The translations under genes were made by a program, and so were the position numbers. A stretch of 64,000 bases of DNA from Diabrotica undecimpunctata (taxonomy: Eukaryota > Arthropoda > Insecta > Coleoptera > Chrysomelidae), in NCBI RefSeq assembly GCF_040954645.1, contig NC_092806.1:114682458-114746457 (forward strand), read 5' to 3'. The notes beneath the pieces were generated by a model. It did not search any database. It saw only the letters and a list, made by a program, of their open reading frames with translations, and was not told where the DNA came from. This document shows, piece by piece, positions 22,624 through 33,222 of this stretch. Numbering within the stretch: the first letter of the stretch is position 1; each line of letters starts with the position of its first letter.

Positions 22624-23480
22624 AATTAATAGCAATATATAAAAAGTCATAAATAATAGTAATAATAACACAGAAATTGGATAGCAATAATGTATCAATT
22701 GCACATGTAAGTCTATTTTTAAAATAGTGGAAAAAAAGAATAGCCTTATTCACAATCAGTTTATTAGTAAATTGGAGAACGACTACAATTTCTGCTCATT
22801 TTTAGGTCTCTAATGAGGCTACTTATCGGATTAGGTAACAAGATCATCATTCTTTTTCTCTGAGTAATGTTAGGTTTTATGTACCATACTTTAGATATTT
22901 ATTTTTATTTACTGTCCATTTTGAGTTCTGTCTTTTTTTCATTACCGTATCTGTTATTTTAGTTGATTTTTTTTTCTTGACCTGTCGTTTTAATCTTTAC
23001 TATCTTCCGTTTGTTGTTTCATTATTTTTTGGCATAGATTTATATATTTTTTCGTTTACTTTATTTCATCTCCAATTTTCACCATTTATGATTTATGGAA
23101 TTTTTCGTTCAGTATACAAGAAAATTGTTAAAAAATCTTATTTATAGATACTTCAGTATTTTTATCTAAATGTAAACAACTTTTGTTGTGTGTTCAATCT
23201 TTTAATAATATCAATTTCTTGTTTTTACCTACATAAATTAATCTTCACAAACCCGAGCGGGGTGCAGGTGTATCCCGTTCATCAATTTTTGTAAATAAAT
23301 GCCAAAATAATGCTTTATTATTTATTTCTTTCTATTTGTCAAATACATACCATAAAACTATTTAATTATTTGCTATTCTTCTTAACAAATTGTAGTAAAA
23401 TATATTGACTGCGGTATAGTTGTATTCCGCTCCGGTGATTTCTGGAATTCCCCAATTTATGTGCATGCAGCAAAATCGTA
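22624..23480. other. no recognisable gene
   Basis: T-rich DNA with no motif-bearing frame on either strand. Confidence 0.4.
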
Positions 23481-23484
23481 AATA

Positions 23485-23682
23485 AAGGAATAAGGTAAGG
23501 CGACCCACTTTCATCCATTCTCTTTAGTCCCCTCTTAAAAAACAAGCCACTGGAAGCCAATATAAATATAAAACGAATTATATATCATACAAAGCATCAA
23601 TTACTGGCGTTCGCTGATGATATAGCAATAGCATTAAAAAGCAAACAGGAATTGATACAGATAACTAAAGAATTTACCAATT
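23485..23682 (+). pseudogene. LINE reverse transcriptase fragment (FADD box)
   Basis: The + strand reads GDPLSSILFSPLL, then LLAFADDIAIALKSKQELIQ. These are the RT 'RQGDPLS' and catalytic 'YADD' (here FADD) motifs. The glutamine before GDPLS is a stop codon. The reading frame runs on into BEL/Pao integrase sequence at about 23690, so the two fragments form one chimeric open frame. Confidence 0.75.
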
Positions 23683-23699
23683 CACCATCCAACAGTGTT

Positions 23700-24407
23700 C
23701 ACCATCCAACAGTCGGTGCTAGAAATGAGCTGGTCACTGTAGGCGAATTCTTAAAAAATAACGAAAGTAATATTCTAGATGAATGTGTTAATCAGCATAT
23801 TTCCTGGAAATTTATACCGGGTTATTCCCCTCACTTTGGCGGAATTTGGGAAGCCGGGGTCAAATCGATTAAGTTTCATATGAAAAGAGTATTGTCCAAT
23901 TCTTTGTTGGTTTACGAAGATTTTCAAACGGTATTAGTACAGATAGAGGGAATATTAAACTCAAGGCCTATTTCCCCTCTCTCTAATGACCCATCCGACC
24001 TAAATCCCTTGACACCTGCTCACTTTTTAATCGGGCGATCTCTTCGCCATCTTCCCGAGAAGGATGTCACGAACGAAAGGATGTACCGACTACTGCATCA
24101 CGAAAGACTTCAAATGCTTTAACAACACTTTTGGCAGCGTTGGTCATTGGAATTCATCTCAGAGTTGCAGCAGCGTCAAAAATGGAGAAGGACCTCCGAC
24201 AACATAACCACGAACACGATGGTTCTCATAAAGGATAGGAATCTTCCTCCTAGAAGATGGTTACTTGGCCGGATCTATCAGCTTCATCTTGGTTCCGATG
24301 GTGTGGTTCGTGTCGTGTCTATACGAACTGGTCAAGGAATCATTCGTAGGGTAGTGTCCAATATCTGCCCTCTTCCTATATGCAGTGAAAGTGATATCAG
24401 TGACTGA
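23700..24407 (+). pseudogene. BEL/Pao retrotransposon integrase, C-terminal half
   Basis: The block begins VGARNELVTVGEFLKNN, then WKFIPGYSPHFGGIWE (the PHFGG-WE signature of BEL integrases), ILNSRPISPLS, LTPAHFLIGR, a TAA at 24120, then HFWQRWS and the C-terminal LIKDRNLPPRRWLLGRI...GVVRVVSIRT domain. Integrase inserts the cDNA into the host genome. The catalytic N-terminal part and all of gag, protease and RT are missing, and one stop interrupts it. The frame ends with TGA at about 24405. Confidence 0.9.
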
Positions 24408-24486
24408 TTATCGTGTTATATAACTGTTTTATTTGATTTATGTACGCCTAATGTTATTCATATATGTTTGAAAGTTTAACCCTTTC

Positions 24487-24570
24487 AAGGCGGGGGGCAT
24501 GTTCAAGTTTCATTCTTTTAAATGAATATAATTATGTTTATATTTTGGGCAAGGCCCACCCTGTAGGTTT
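24487..24570 (+). repeat. polypurine tract and start of BEL 3' LTR
   Basis: AAGGCGGGGGGCA is followed immediately by TGTTCAAGTTTC at about 24500. A G-rich polypurine tract next to TG is the expected boundary of a 3' LTR, 80 bp after the integrase stop. The LTR's far end could not be placed. Confidence 0.55.
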
Positions 24571-25585
24571 AACCGTCGACGCAGCTTGCTCTTGCCGTCC
24601 GGTAACAGTCTAGAAATATACGTTCTAAAGTCAACATGTAGTTTTTCTAGTTTCTGGCTCATTATTCATCTAATCAATGGGTGTAAAACCATCATACTTC
24701 AAGCAAAGCAAACATACAGTCCACTTCTAATTCGAGGGTATCCATCAGGAACTTTACAAAGTATTAACTACGAATCCAAACGCTCGTCCACTTTTGTAGA
24801 ATTTATCAAACAACGATTCGGCATAATTAATTATAAAAATTAAAAACCTAATTTTCGTGCTCCAAAAATTAGGCAAGAGTCTAAGCAACCCACTCGATAA
24901 TTCTGACATTTTGTAAAGCTTTAAAACCACAATTTAGATTAAAAGTTCATAAAATCGTTTAGTACCATGTTGTTTTATTTTTATTTACATATGAATATAT
25001 TAATAATTGACGTATAACTGTATTTGTTTTGCGTTTAATTTAGTTTATGTATTTAATTCTTATTGACTTTATTTAGCAAAAAGTTTAAATAAAGAATGAG
25101 AGATTAAAATAGTGGTAGGGTTTACACTTGACATGTAGAAACTGATTCAAAATTATAAAAGTACAAATTAAACATATTTTTAATACTTTCAAATAAGATT
25201 CGCGCCTCGTAACAAAGATAATTGTTTATAGTATTTTGTTTAAAACTAACAAAATGTTTTGTTTTATTTAAAACCCACGTAAATTTCTATTATAAGACGT
25301 TCTTTGCATCATATTTAAGTGATATAAAATGCATGTACTGATATATTTATCAGATTTAACAGATTTGTAAAAGCAAGATGATTTACGCATATGTCAAAAA
25401 TATTGTTGCCTGTTAAAGGACACACATAAACTGTTCTGTAAAGTTTTTTTGTGTGCGTTGGTTGTCCAAAGATGAGGGCTGTATATTACAAAAATCTTTT
25501 TCAATACCTAGCAGCGTTTTCGGGTGAGTTGAAAAGAAAATATTAAAATACACTTTTATTTATTTTAATAGTCTATCTATCTCTA
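24571..25585. other. BEL LTR remainder and unannotated DNA
   Basis: No coding motif; the BEL LTR should occupy the first few hundred bases. Beyond about 24850 it is featureless AT-rich DNA. Confidence 0.35.
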
Positions 25586-25589
25586 TCTA

Positions 25590-26131
25590 TAAAACCTAAA
25601 TTCTTCACTGTTGAAAGTAGGTCTTTCTAAGTTTTGTGCCACTCCTCTCTATTTTGCCTCATTTTTATCCAGTTTTTAACAATTCATTATGTTTTCGGTC
25701 TCTCTGCTGCATTACACTAACATGCCTGACCCAATTTTATTTTAGACGCAAAATCAACAGCGTTTCACACTCTCGTGAATTATTCCCAGCATTGATCTTT
25801 CCACATTTCTCTACATTCTATCTATTTTTTGTCATAGCGAGTGTTTCAGTACCATAGGTTAGGACATATAGTACACATCGATTAAAAACTTTCCTTTTCA
25901 GACACATAGGAGTATCAGACTTCAATATGTACTTTAATTTTCCAAACTTTTTTGAAATTGTTTGATTGTATCTTTTGATGCTTATCTTATGCTCCAAATA
26001 CCTAGTTACCTGAGTGATGTTGATATTATTTAAATGTAGAGGAGCATTAGTCACTAGACTTGTCATAAACTCTTGGTTTTTGAAATATTAATTTTCAAAC
26101 AAATTTCTGTAGATGACTTTACTAACTCTTT

Positions 26132-26132
<1 letters not shown>
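25590..26132 (-). pseudogene. LINE RT C-terminal part, downstream half of an interrupted LINE
   Basis: The minus strand reads ERVSKVIYRNLFEN at the high-coordinate end, then EFMTSLVTNAPLHLNN, FGKLKYILKSD, MCLKRKVFNRCVLYVLTYGTETL. This is the region after the YADD box in many insect LINEs. The preceding part of the same protein, ending FADDVVL and DNIEEA, lies at 28987-29165, on the far side of the Penelope-like insertion. Stops make it a pseudogene. Confidence 0.8.
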
Positions 26133-26217
<85 letters not shown>

Positions 26218-26218
26218 T
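26133..26218. repeat. (TA)n array left of the Penelope-like element
   Basis: Almost pure TA with rare interruptions. It abuts the LINE on one side and the Penelope-like frame on the other, so it probably belongs to the insertion. Confidence 0.95.
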
Positions 26219-28775
26219 CATTTATCTGACCGCGGAAACTTATCCGAACATTTTATTCGCCTCTACGGGGAGGAATTTTTCATTCTTACTAAATCTTTTT
26301 CTAATCTTCTAACACGCAAATACCGTCTTCTCTGTGATCTTGCTTTTCTTAAATCATGTCGTGACCATCAAGTCATTCCAAAATCATTACAAGTTAAACA
26401 TCACACCAAATCTTCATCAATTTCCAAAATTCTTAGAGGCACTGGTTTTTCGCTTCTTAGAAATTCAATTCATTCCACCCGGCGCAACTTAGATACAACA
26501 AATTCCCAACTTCTTAAAACCTACAATGGTCATCCACATCCACTCTTTCAATATCCATCCATTATTATGGGACACTTTCGATCGTCTTTCTCACCAAAAA
26601 ACCCAACACATTTCTGACAACAAAACCCAAACCCAGAAACGCAAACTGGACCAACTTATCTCTCAGCAAAATCCACCCTCCATTTCAAATCAACAACCTT
26701 CTACTGTTGTTCACAATTTCTCAGATATTCACATATCCGATTCAGCTACCAAAGCTCTGTCAAAAGGCTTCAATTTCTCTGTCACTCCTCTTTCCATTCC
26801 AACTGAGAAAATTATTTGTCAAACTGAAGAAGCTATTTCCCATCTTCCTTCCGACCAAGCCGAAGTTGCCAGATAAGATGTCGATAGAATTCTCCGTACT
26901 TGCAAACCCCCATCTTCAAATATCAGTCTTTCAGAAAGACGTACCCTCAAAGAACTTTACAACAACCTTGACATCGTCATCCTTCCGGCCGACAAAGGTA
27001 ATGACACCGTCATTCTCAACTCTTCTAACTATTTCGACAAAATGTCCGAACTTCTGAATTCCACAGAATACAAACATGTCCCAAATGATCCAACCACATA
27101 TCTAGAAAAAACGACCAAATCCATTATAAATAAGTCTACTCTACCTCCAGACCTCAAAAAATCTCTTATACCCAGGGAAAAATCATCCAGAATTTCAAAG
27201 ATATACAGCCTTCCAAAAATCCATAAGCCCAATGTTCCCCTAAGACCCATCGTCAGTGCATACAACTGTCCCACTCAGAAATTGGCACAACATCTCGCTT
27301 CATCCTTACAACCATTAGCGGAAAACGCCTCGTCCTTTGTCAAAAACTCTTTTCATTTCATTGATCTTCTGAAAAACTTTTCTATTTCACCCTCAGACAT
27401 ACTAGTCAGTTTTGACATTGTTTCTTTATTCACCAACATTCCCATCGATAAAACCATTTCCATCTTGGACTCTAAACATCAAATTCCCCAAGACACATTA
27501 TCTCTTATAAAACACTGCATGTCTAATACATATTTCACGTTCCAAAATCATTTCTATCGTCAAATCTAAGGTGCCCCAATGGGATCGCCCCTCTCTCCCG
27601 TAATAGCAGATATATACATGGAACATTTCGAAACAGTAGCCTTGTCCTCGTCAAATCTCAAACCCACCTGCTGGTTACGGTACGTTGATGACACCTTTGT
27701 CATTTGGCCCCATGGTAAAGACACATTATATCTATTCCTCTCCCACCTGAATGGAATACATCCCAGCATTCAATTCACGATGGAAGTTGAGTCTGAAGCG
27801 TCTTTGCCATTCCTTGATGTTCTTATTCAGAAAAATACACCTCACAGTTTTTCCTATTCCGTGTACCGAAAACCCACTCATACAAACCGCTATCTCAATG
27901 CCCAGTCACATCATCACCCCGCCCAACTTAATTCAGTCATCAACACTCTTATTTCCCGTTCCATAAGACTTGGCGACAACAATCACAGGTCATCCGAAAT
28001 CAATTCAATAAGACAAACACTCCTACAAAACGGCTACCACAAAACCCAAATCAATAGAAGCATTCAAAAACTTCTAAACCCCATTCCATCCAAAAAAGAA
28101 ACCTTCCCGCCGGATCAACCCAAAATCTTTCTACCTTTCGTTAAAGGTGTCACTGACAAGATCAGTAGAACTCTTATCCCTCTTAATATCAAAACCATCT
28201 TCACCACTCACTCCAAATTGTCCAATCTCGTCAGATCCGTAAAAGACCAAATCCCCAATGAAGACCATGGTGTCTACGAGATACCTTGTTCCAGTTGCCC
28301 ACGAACATACGTAGGACAGACAAACCGACGAATCCATAACCGTATTTACGACCATTCTCTATCAGTCAAACATTCCGATACCACTTCAGCCCTAGCCCAA
28401 CATCATATTCAGACAGGCCACAAAATAGATTTCGAAAAAGCAAAAATCATCGCTCCCATCTGCTCATTAAAAGCGAGAATCATTCGTGAAGCTATCGAAA
28501 TCGAAAAACGGCCTAACAGCTTGAACACGCGCGATGACGCGAAACGATTGCCGGCAACATGGCGACCCCTGCTTCAGCGACCTCCCGCCCACACCGCTCA
28601 GGCCACGTCAGTTCAGACCACGTCAGCGCATACCGTTCCCGCGCATACAGCGAGTATAAAAGCAGCCACACAGGGTAAGACCGGTTGTCACTCGACACTG
28701 AGGAGTAGGCAGATTGAGACCTCAGTGCCGAGTGACAGTTCTTGCAATATAGAACACGATACTGGTACGTCTTGA
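26219..28775 (+). pseudogene. Penelope-like element ORF (RT + GIY-YIG endonuclease)
   Basis: The frame opens at 26219 (HLSDRGNLSEHF), with KYRLLCDLAFLKSCRDH near 26300. It shifts by one base near 26530-26560, then stays in one frame to TGA at 28773-28775 apart from TAA at 26874 and 27567. RT landmarks: VILPADKGN, LPKIHKPNVPLRPIVS, FDIVSLFTNIPID, GAPMGSPLSPV and the catalytic YVDDTFVIWP near 27690. The C-terminal GIY-YIG endonuclease reads GVYEIPCSSCP, then TYVGQTNRRI-NRIYDH near 28270-28350. RT with this endonuclease is diagnostic of Penelope-like elements, which prime from nicked target DNA. Only three lesions; a young element. Confidence 0.9.
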
Positions 28776-28905
28776 GTGAGGGGAGTAGGCAGATTGAGAC
28801 CCCGAACTCGAACCGAACCGTATCACTCTTGATAATGGCTCCAAAATGGGTGCCGAAACGTCGAGTTTTAAATTCTCAACGCGGTTCTTCCCGAGAACTC
28901 AGTAA
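28680..28905 (+). repeat. Penelope-like 3' terminal region
   Basis: Two direct copies of GAGTAGGCAGATTGAGACC (28702-28720 and 28782-28800) precede the hammerhead-like motif and the (TA)n tail. Confidence 0.6.
28825..28866 (+). ncRNA. hammerhead-like motif of the Penelope element
   Basis: ACTC (stem I), TTGATAA (core CUGAUGA with two changes), a GGC-TCC/GGG-TGCC stem II with an AAAA loop, GAAAC, the GTC triplet, then GAGT closing stem I. The minimal ACGT stem III fits the dimeric hammerheads described for Penelope-like elements. The changed core residues suggest low or no activity. Confidence 0.5.
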
Positions 28906-28906
28906 T

Positions 28907-28910
<4 letters not shown>

Positions 28911-28986
<76 letters not shown>
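28911..28986. repeat. (TA)n array right of the Penelope-like element
   Basis: Pure TA repeat joining the element to the LINE at 28987. Confidence 0.95.
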
Positions 28987-28988
<2 letters not shown>

Positions 28989-29170
28989 CGCTTCCTCGAT
29001 ATTATCTTAAGTCAACACAACATCGTCCGCAAAACATAGGTGATTTAAAATTTCTCCGCAAATGTTAATCCCAGCTGATCTCCATTGTATGTTACTTAGT
29101 ATATCTTGCAGGAGAGCTGCAAATATTTTTGAGCTAGTGTATCGCCATGTCTTGCCCCTCTGTATATGTT
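28987..29170 (-). pseudogene. LINE RT, upstream half of the interrupted LINE
   Basis: The minus strand reads YRGARHGDTLA (RQGD box), NIQWRSAGINICGEILNHL and CFADDVVL (catalytic box), then DNIEEA at the (TA)n edge. It continues as ERVSKVIY at 26131, showing that the Penelope-like element and its TA arrays interrupt one LINE. Confidence 0.8.
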
Positions 29171-29244
29171 AAATTTGTTTATTTATTGGTTATTTGGCAT
29201 TGATGTTTGATGTTGTGTATTTATAAGTATATTTGATTGTTGCT

Positions 29245-29460
29245 AAGTCTTCTTCTTCTTCTAATGGCGCTACAACCCTTTGTGAGTCTTGGCCTGTTTA
29301 ACAATGTTCTTCTATTCTGCGCTGTCGGATACTTTCCTTCGCCAATGCCTTGACCAAGCCAGTTTAGTCTTTGTGACTTTACACATCTGACAATATCTGC
29401 GCTCTGCATTAGTTCATCCAGCTCGTGGTTCATTTTAATTCTCCGCGAACCATCGCTGCA
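29245..29460 (-). pseudogene. LINE 3' end with GAA-type tail
   Basis: The minus strand reads DELMQSADIVRCVKSQRLNWLG, the C-terminal block of a LINE, followed by TTGTAGCGCCATTAGAAGAAGAAG at the low-coordinate end. The repeated GAA tail marks its 3' end. Confidence 0.65.
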
Positions 29461-29462
29461 TT

Positions 29463-29765
29463 CTTCTTCTTCTTTGAGTGCCTCTCCTATCGGAGATTGG
29501 ATATATCATTAGGGCGATTCTAATTTAATTTACTGCTGTTTTGAATAATTCGTTAGTGGTACAGCCAAACCACTCTCTTAAATTTTTCATCCAGGATATT
29601 CTTCTACGGCCTGGATTTCTGCATACTTGGACTTTTCCTTGCATTATATTTTGTAGGAATGTGTACTTTTGTCCTCTCGTCAGGTGGCCAAAGTATTCAA
29701 GTTTTCTCTTTTTTATATTCAGCTGCATTGGGTTGGTCCAAATATCTTCCATAGTATTTTGCGCT
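29463..29765 (-). pseudogene. second LINE 3' end with GAA-type tail
   Basis: The minus strand reads FERKILWKIFGPTQ, KLEYFGHLTRG, LLQ-like, PGRRRISWMKNLREWFGC and ends with an AAGAAGAAGAATG tail. This is the C-terminal block of a widespread insect LINE. The WMKNLREWFGCTT motif is intact; upstream RT is missing. Confidence 0.75.
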
Positions 29766-30903
29766 CAAATAATAGTTTCTTGGGCTTGACATCTGTTTTT
29801 TATAAAACTTAATGAGGTCGCTGGTTAAATGATATTCGATAAATAATAATAACGAAAAAATGAAATAATTTGTTTGTAAATCAATTAGCGAAAAATAGCA
29901 AATATAACTGTCAATAAATTAGGAAAATAACTGGTCTTACTCATTATTGATGTTCGTACAAAGAAAGACTTACCTTTTGAAATATTGGAATCGTAGCCAA
30001 GGAAATCTCGTTGGTACCGTCGGGGCGCCGGCCGACGCGGCTCTATGGCACGAGAGCCAACAAACTTGGTGCGTTTCGTTCGCTGTCTTGAGATGAAGTG
30101 TGTGAGATTGCAGGTCAGAAAAGAATCTTTTGGCCGTTGGGTAGAAGAGGGTACATCAATAAATCACCCTATTGTATTGTGATTTAGAATGCGATACTTT
30201 AAGTTAATTGAGACCGTAATACGAAACCGTACACACGTGTGCATATTTGTGACACAGAATACAAAGGAGTCAAATTCTCCGCACTTAAACATAATACATG
30301 AGACAACCAGTTTAGCAATTTTTACGAAAAAGCCGGAAACAATATGTTTTACCAAAGTCGTTAGAATACATAGCATTATATTAGATCACATTACAGTACC
30401 GTAACAGAAATATTAATAGTAAAAATATGAAAAGAAATAGTACATACTTTCCCAAACAACATCCATATCGGCATTTGTCGTTTTGGACCTGAGGGTCTTT
30501 GACGATATCTTTCAGGTAATTTTTGGTGGGGATAACCTGATCCTGAATGGCGAGTAATGAACCTTCTGTTTCAGGGAACATCTTTCCTGATGTCAGCCAA
30601 TAGTTCGACGCTATATTGTCGACATAGTCTAGACTGACTTCATTCGGATGTCGCCCGTGCAGAGGTTTACCCATCCAGATGCGTATTTGTTCGTTCTTAG
30701 TAAGATGATTTATGCGCATTTCTCATTCCCTCAGTTTGATCGGTATTGTGTCATCTACTGCACAAATCGCACGATGAAGAATAGATGTCTCCGCATGCAC
30801 CTGAAAATAAGTTCGTCAATTAGTAAACTGTTTTTCTAGTTGCTCGCTTATATTAATAAGTCCTCGTCCTCCTAAATACCGCGGTAATGTCGTTCTGTCT
30901 ACT
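29766..30903 (-). pseudogene. LINE C-terminal domain (GGRG type), split by the LTR
   Basis: The minus strand reads LPRYLGGRGLINISEQLEKQ near 30880, ETSILHRAICAVDD, WMGKPLHGRHPNEVS near 30650, FPETEGSLLAIQDQVI and KNYLKDIVKDPQVQNDKC near 30480. After the LTR, QAQETII continues at about 29785. This is the post-RT domain of a LINE group often labelled R2-like. Two stops and no RT; dead. Its upstream edge is fused in frame to gypsy RNase H. Confidence 0.75.
29794..30458 (-). mobile_element. solo LTR, copy 2, inside a LINE
   Basis: 665 bp. In its own orientation it starts TGTTTGGGAAAG and ends AAAAAACA. A perfect 5-bp duplication (ACATC on the + strand, 29789-29793 and 30459-30463) flanks it. The interrupted LINE protein reads DKCRYGC on one side and QAQETII on the other when one duplication copy is removed, which fixes the boundaries independently. 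Confidence 0.9.
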
Positions 30904-30904
30904 G

Positions 30905-32110
30905 CACTTCGAGGATGATGTTTTTGCGCCTGATCAGCGTTTCTGTGAATAAATCCAGCCCAGTTCTCAATCTCGAAATCGTATTCTTGGAGTCGTTCGA
31001 TCCATCTGGCTATCTGACCCTCTGGATTATTAAACTGCATTAACCACTTAAGGGCGGCATGGTCGGTTCGGATTAAAAACTTCCTTCCATAGAGGTATTG
31101 ATAGAAGTGCTCTACTGATTTCACTATTGCTAGAAGTTCTCTTCTCGTGACGCAATAACCCGCTCAGGATTTAAAAGAACTTTACTAAAATACCCAAGGA
31201 CTCGTTTCTGTCCTCCTTGAATCTGAGATAGTACTCCTTCAATTCCCACATTACTTGCATCTGTATCTAAGATGAACTCTCCTTCTGGCAGTGGATATCC
31301 TAAAATTAGTGCTGTAATTAAATGCTTTTTCATGGTCTCAAAGGCATTTTGGCAGTCTGTTTCCCAGAGGTAATCTCTTGCTTCCTCTGTAAGTCGCATT
31401 AATGGCTTAGCGATATCTGCAAACTTCTTAATAAACCGTCGGTAGTAAAAACATAGTCTAAAAAAACTTCTCACTTGATGTTTGTCCGTTGGTTCTGGCC
31501 ATTCCTTGAAAGCCAATGAAATCGATTTTTCCCCTATTCACCGCCACTCCTTCTTTATTGACTATATGACCCAGATAATTAACTTTACCTTGAAATAGCT
31601 GGCGCTTCTTGGGGTTTAACATCAATTGGGCAGCTTTAAGTCGATTAAAAACGTTTTCTAAATTCTTCAGATGATCTTTAAATGACATAATATTTTGATA
31701 ACATAATCGTCTTCCCCACAGACGATTATGTTATCTAGATAAACCAGGCATGTTTTCCAAGATAACCCTCTCAACACATTTTCCATAAGCCTCTCAAATA
31801 TCGCAGCAGCATTACAGAGTCCAAATGGCATAACGTTGAATTGCCACAATCCAGATCCTGTGGTGAAGGCTGTCTTCTCTTTATCTACTGGGTTCATTTC
31901 TACCTGCCAGTATCTAGACTTCAAATTCAAAGTAGAAAACAATTTACTTCCAGCCAATGTGTCCAATGTGCCGTCTATCCGAGGCAGAGGATAACTATTT
32001 TTTTTGGTAACGTTGTTTAGCAAACGGTAACCAATACAGAACCTCGTCGTTCCGTCTTTCTTCTTAACCAGGACCACCGGAGATAAGCATGGGCTCGTAG
32101 AAGGTTCTAT
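30905..32110 (-). pseudogene. gypsy (Ty3) pol: RT and RNase H
   Basis: The minus strand from about 32105 reads SPVVLVKKKDGTTRFCI, YPLPRIDGTLD, MPFGLCNAAAIFERLM and LVYLDNIIV, where the second catalytic D of YLDD is N. After a frame shift near 31680 come LKNLENVFNRLKAAQL and NYLGHIV. Then, after 31500, come RRFIKKFADIAKPL, the RNase H start FILDTDASNVGIEGVLSQ and FLIRTDHAALKWLM near 31060. The order RT-RNase H fits gypsy. Protease, integrase and LTRs are absent. Three frame breaks and the D-to-N change show it is inactive. Confidence 0.9.
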
Positions 32111-32356
32111 TTATCGTAACAATATTTTAAAACTAATAAAGTTAGATACAAAATATCAAACGAAACAAAAATTGAGGTATGGTAATGCTACCTACTTTAC
32201 GACATAATAGATGTGTTCGATGATGTTCTATTTAAAATTACTGACAAAATAATGTATTTGCATTTTGGTTCACCCTGCATTCGATATAAAAAAATTATCA
32301 ATATAAATCATTTTTGAAAATTTTGATAATTAGTAAAAAAATTTGGCAATAAATAC

Positions 32357-33092
32357 TCTTTTTTACTAAGTTGCGAGTTTTGCCAATGGTTTTTTTCTTA
32401 TCTATGTTATCTATGTCTTGCATTAATTAAAATTCTTTTTTGTCCTGTAAAATGTTTTGGCTTTGCTTTCCTCAGGTAGCGCAATCCTTCGTGGCTACAT
32501 TACTTGTAGCTCTAGAACTACAGGGTCTTCTGACATTATTGCCACAATTGGTAACACTGCTCCTAAGTGATCCTTTCTTCAGGTAGCTGTAGCTTCCTCC
32601 GTGGCTGTTTTGCAGAGTCACCAGGATGGAATGCAGAGACTTTTTACAGTACTGCCACAAATGGTTGGAAATGGCGGTTGCACCGCGGTGGCAGCCGTAG
32701 CTCAGTGGCTGTGTTACTGGCTTAAGGCTTAAGCTGGAGGGCCCGGGTTCGAATCCTGGCACCGACAAAATTTTCAAATTCTAATTTAACTGAGCTGCCA
32801 CCGTGCTTCGGAGGGCACGTAAAGCCGTCGGTTCCGGCTACGAAAGTAGTCGTTAAGTTATGTTAGGGGCGCTTGCGCGACCTGAAAACCCTAACACTAG
32901 AGCTTAGCCAGAAGGTTACACGAACTTACTTTTTGGTTGCACGGCTTCTGTAGATCTCTTTCCAAGTTAATTTGCTCCTTTTCTAACTTGGCTGCACCGT
33001 ATTGAGAAAGACCAATAGTCAGAAATACGTATCTACGGTTGCCTTCCACCTACATCTATTTTCTTTTTTTCTGAGTTGCGAGTTTTGCCAAT
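32357..33092 (+). repeat. retroposed unit between long direct repeats
   Basis: AGTTGCGAGTTTTGCCAAT occurs at 32369-32387 and again at 33074-33092, with similar T-rich DNA before each copy (about 30 bp in total). This is the size of a target duplication from LINE-driven retroposition. Between them lies a unit of about 690 bp holding a tRNA-derived SINE. It sits 130 bp upstream of the first transporter exon, probably in an intron. Confidence 0.6.
32690..32900 (+). repeat. tRNA-derived SINE
   Basis: A box TAGCTCAGTGG (32698-32708) and B box GGTTCGAATCC (32746-32756) have tRNA spacing. The acceptor ends do not pair well, so it is a tRNA-like pol III promoter head, not a tRNA gene. The body GGAGGGCACGTAAAGCCGTC continues to about 32870, a conserved SINE body word. 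Confidence 0.75.
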
Positions 33093-33222
33093 AATTATCA
33101 TTTCATTCACATATAATTTAAGGACAATTAAAAAGAAAAAGATAAAAAATAAAATTTCAATAACATATTTGTTTATTAGTTTTAAAAATAATTTGGTTAA
33201 CAATAAAATTTTTCCATTTTAG

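Noticed and set aside
32690..32767. tRNA gene
   Set aside because: A and B boxes are good, but the acceptor stem does not pair and a SINE body follows.
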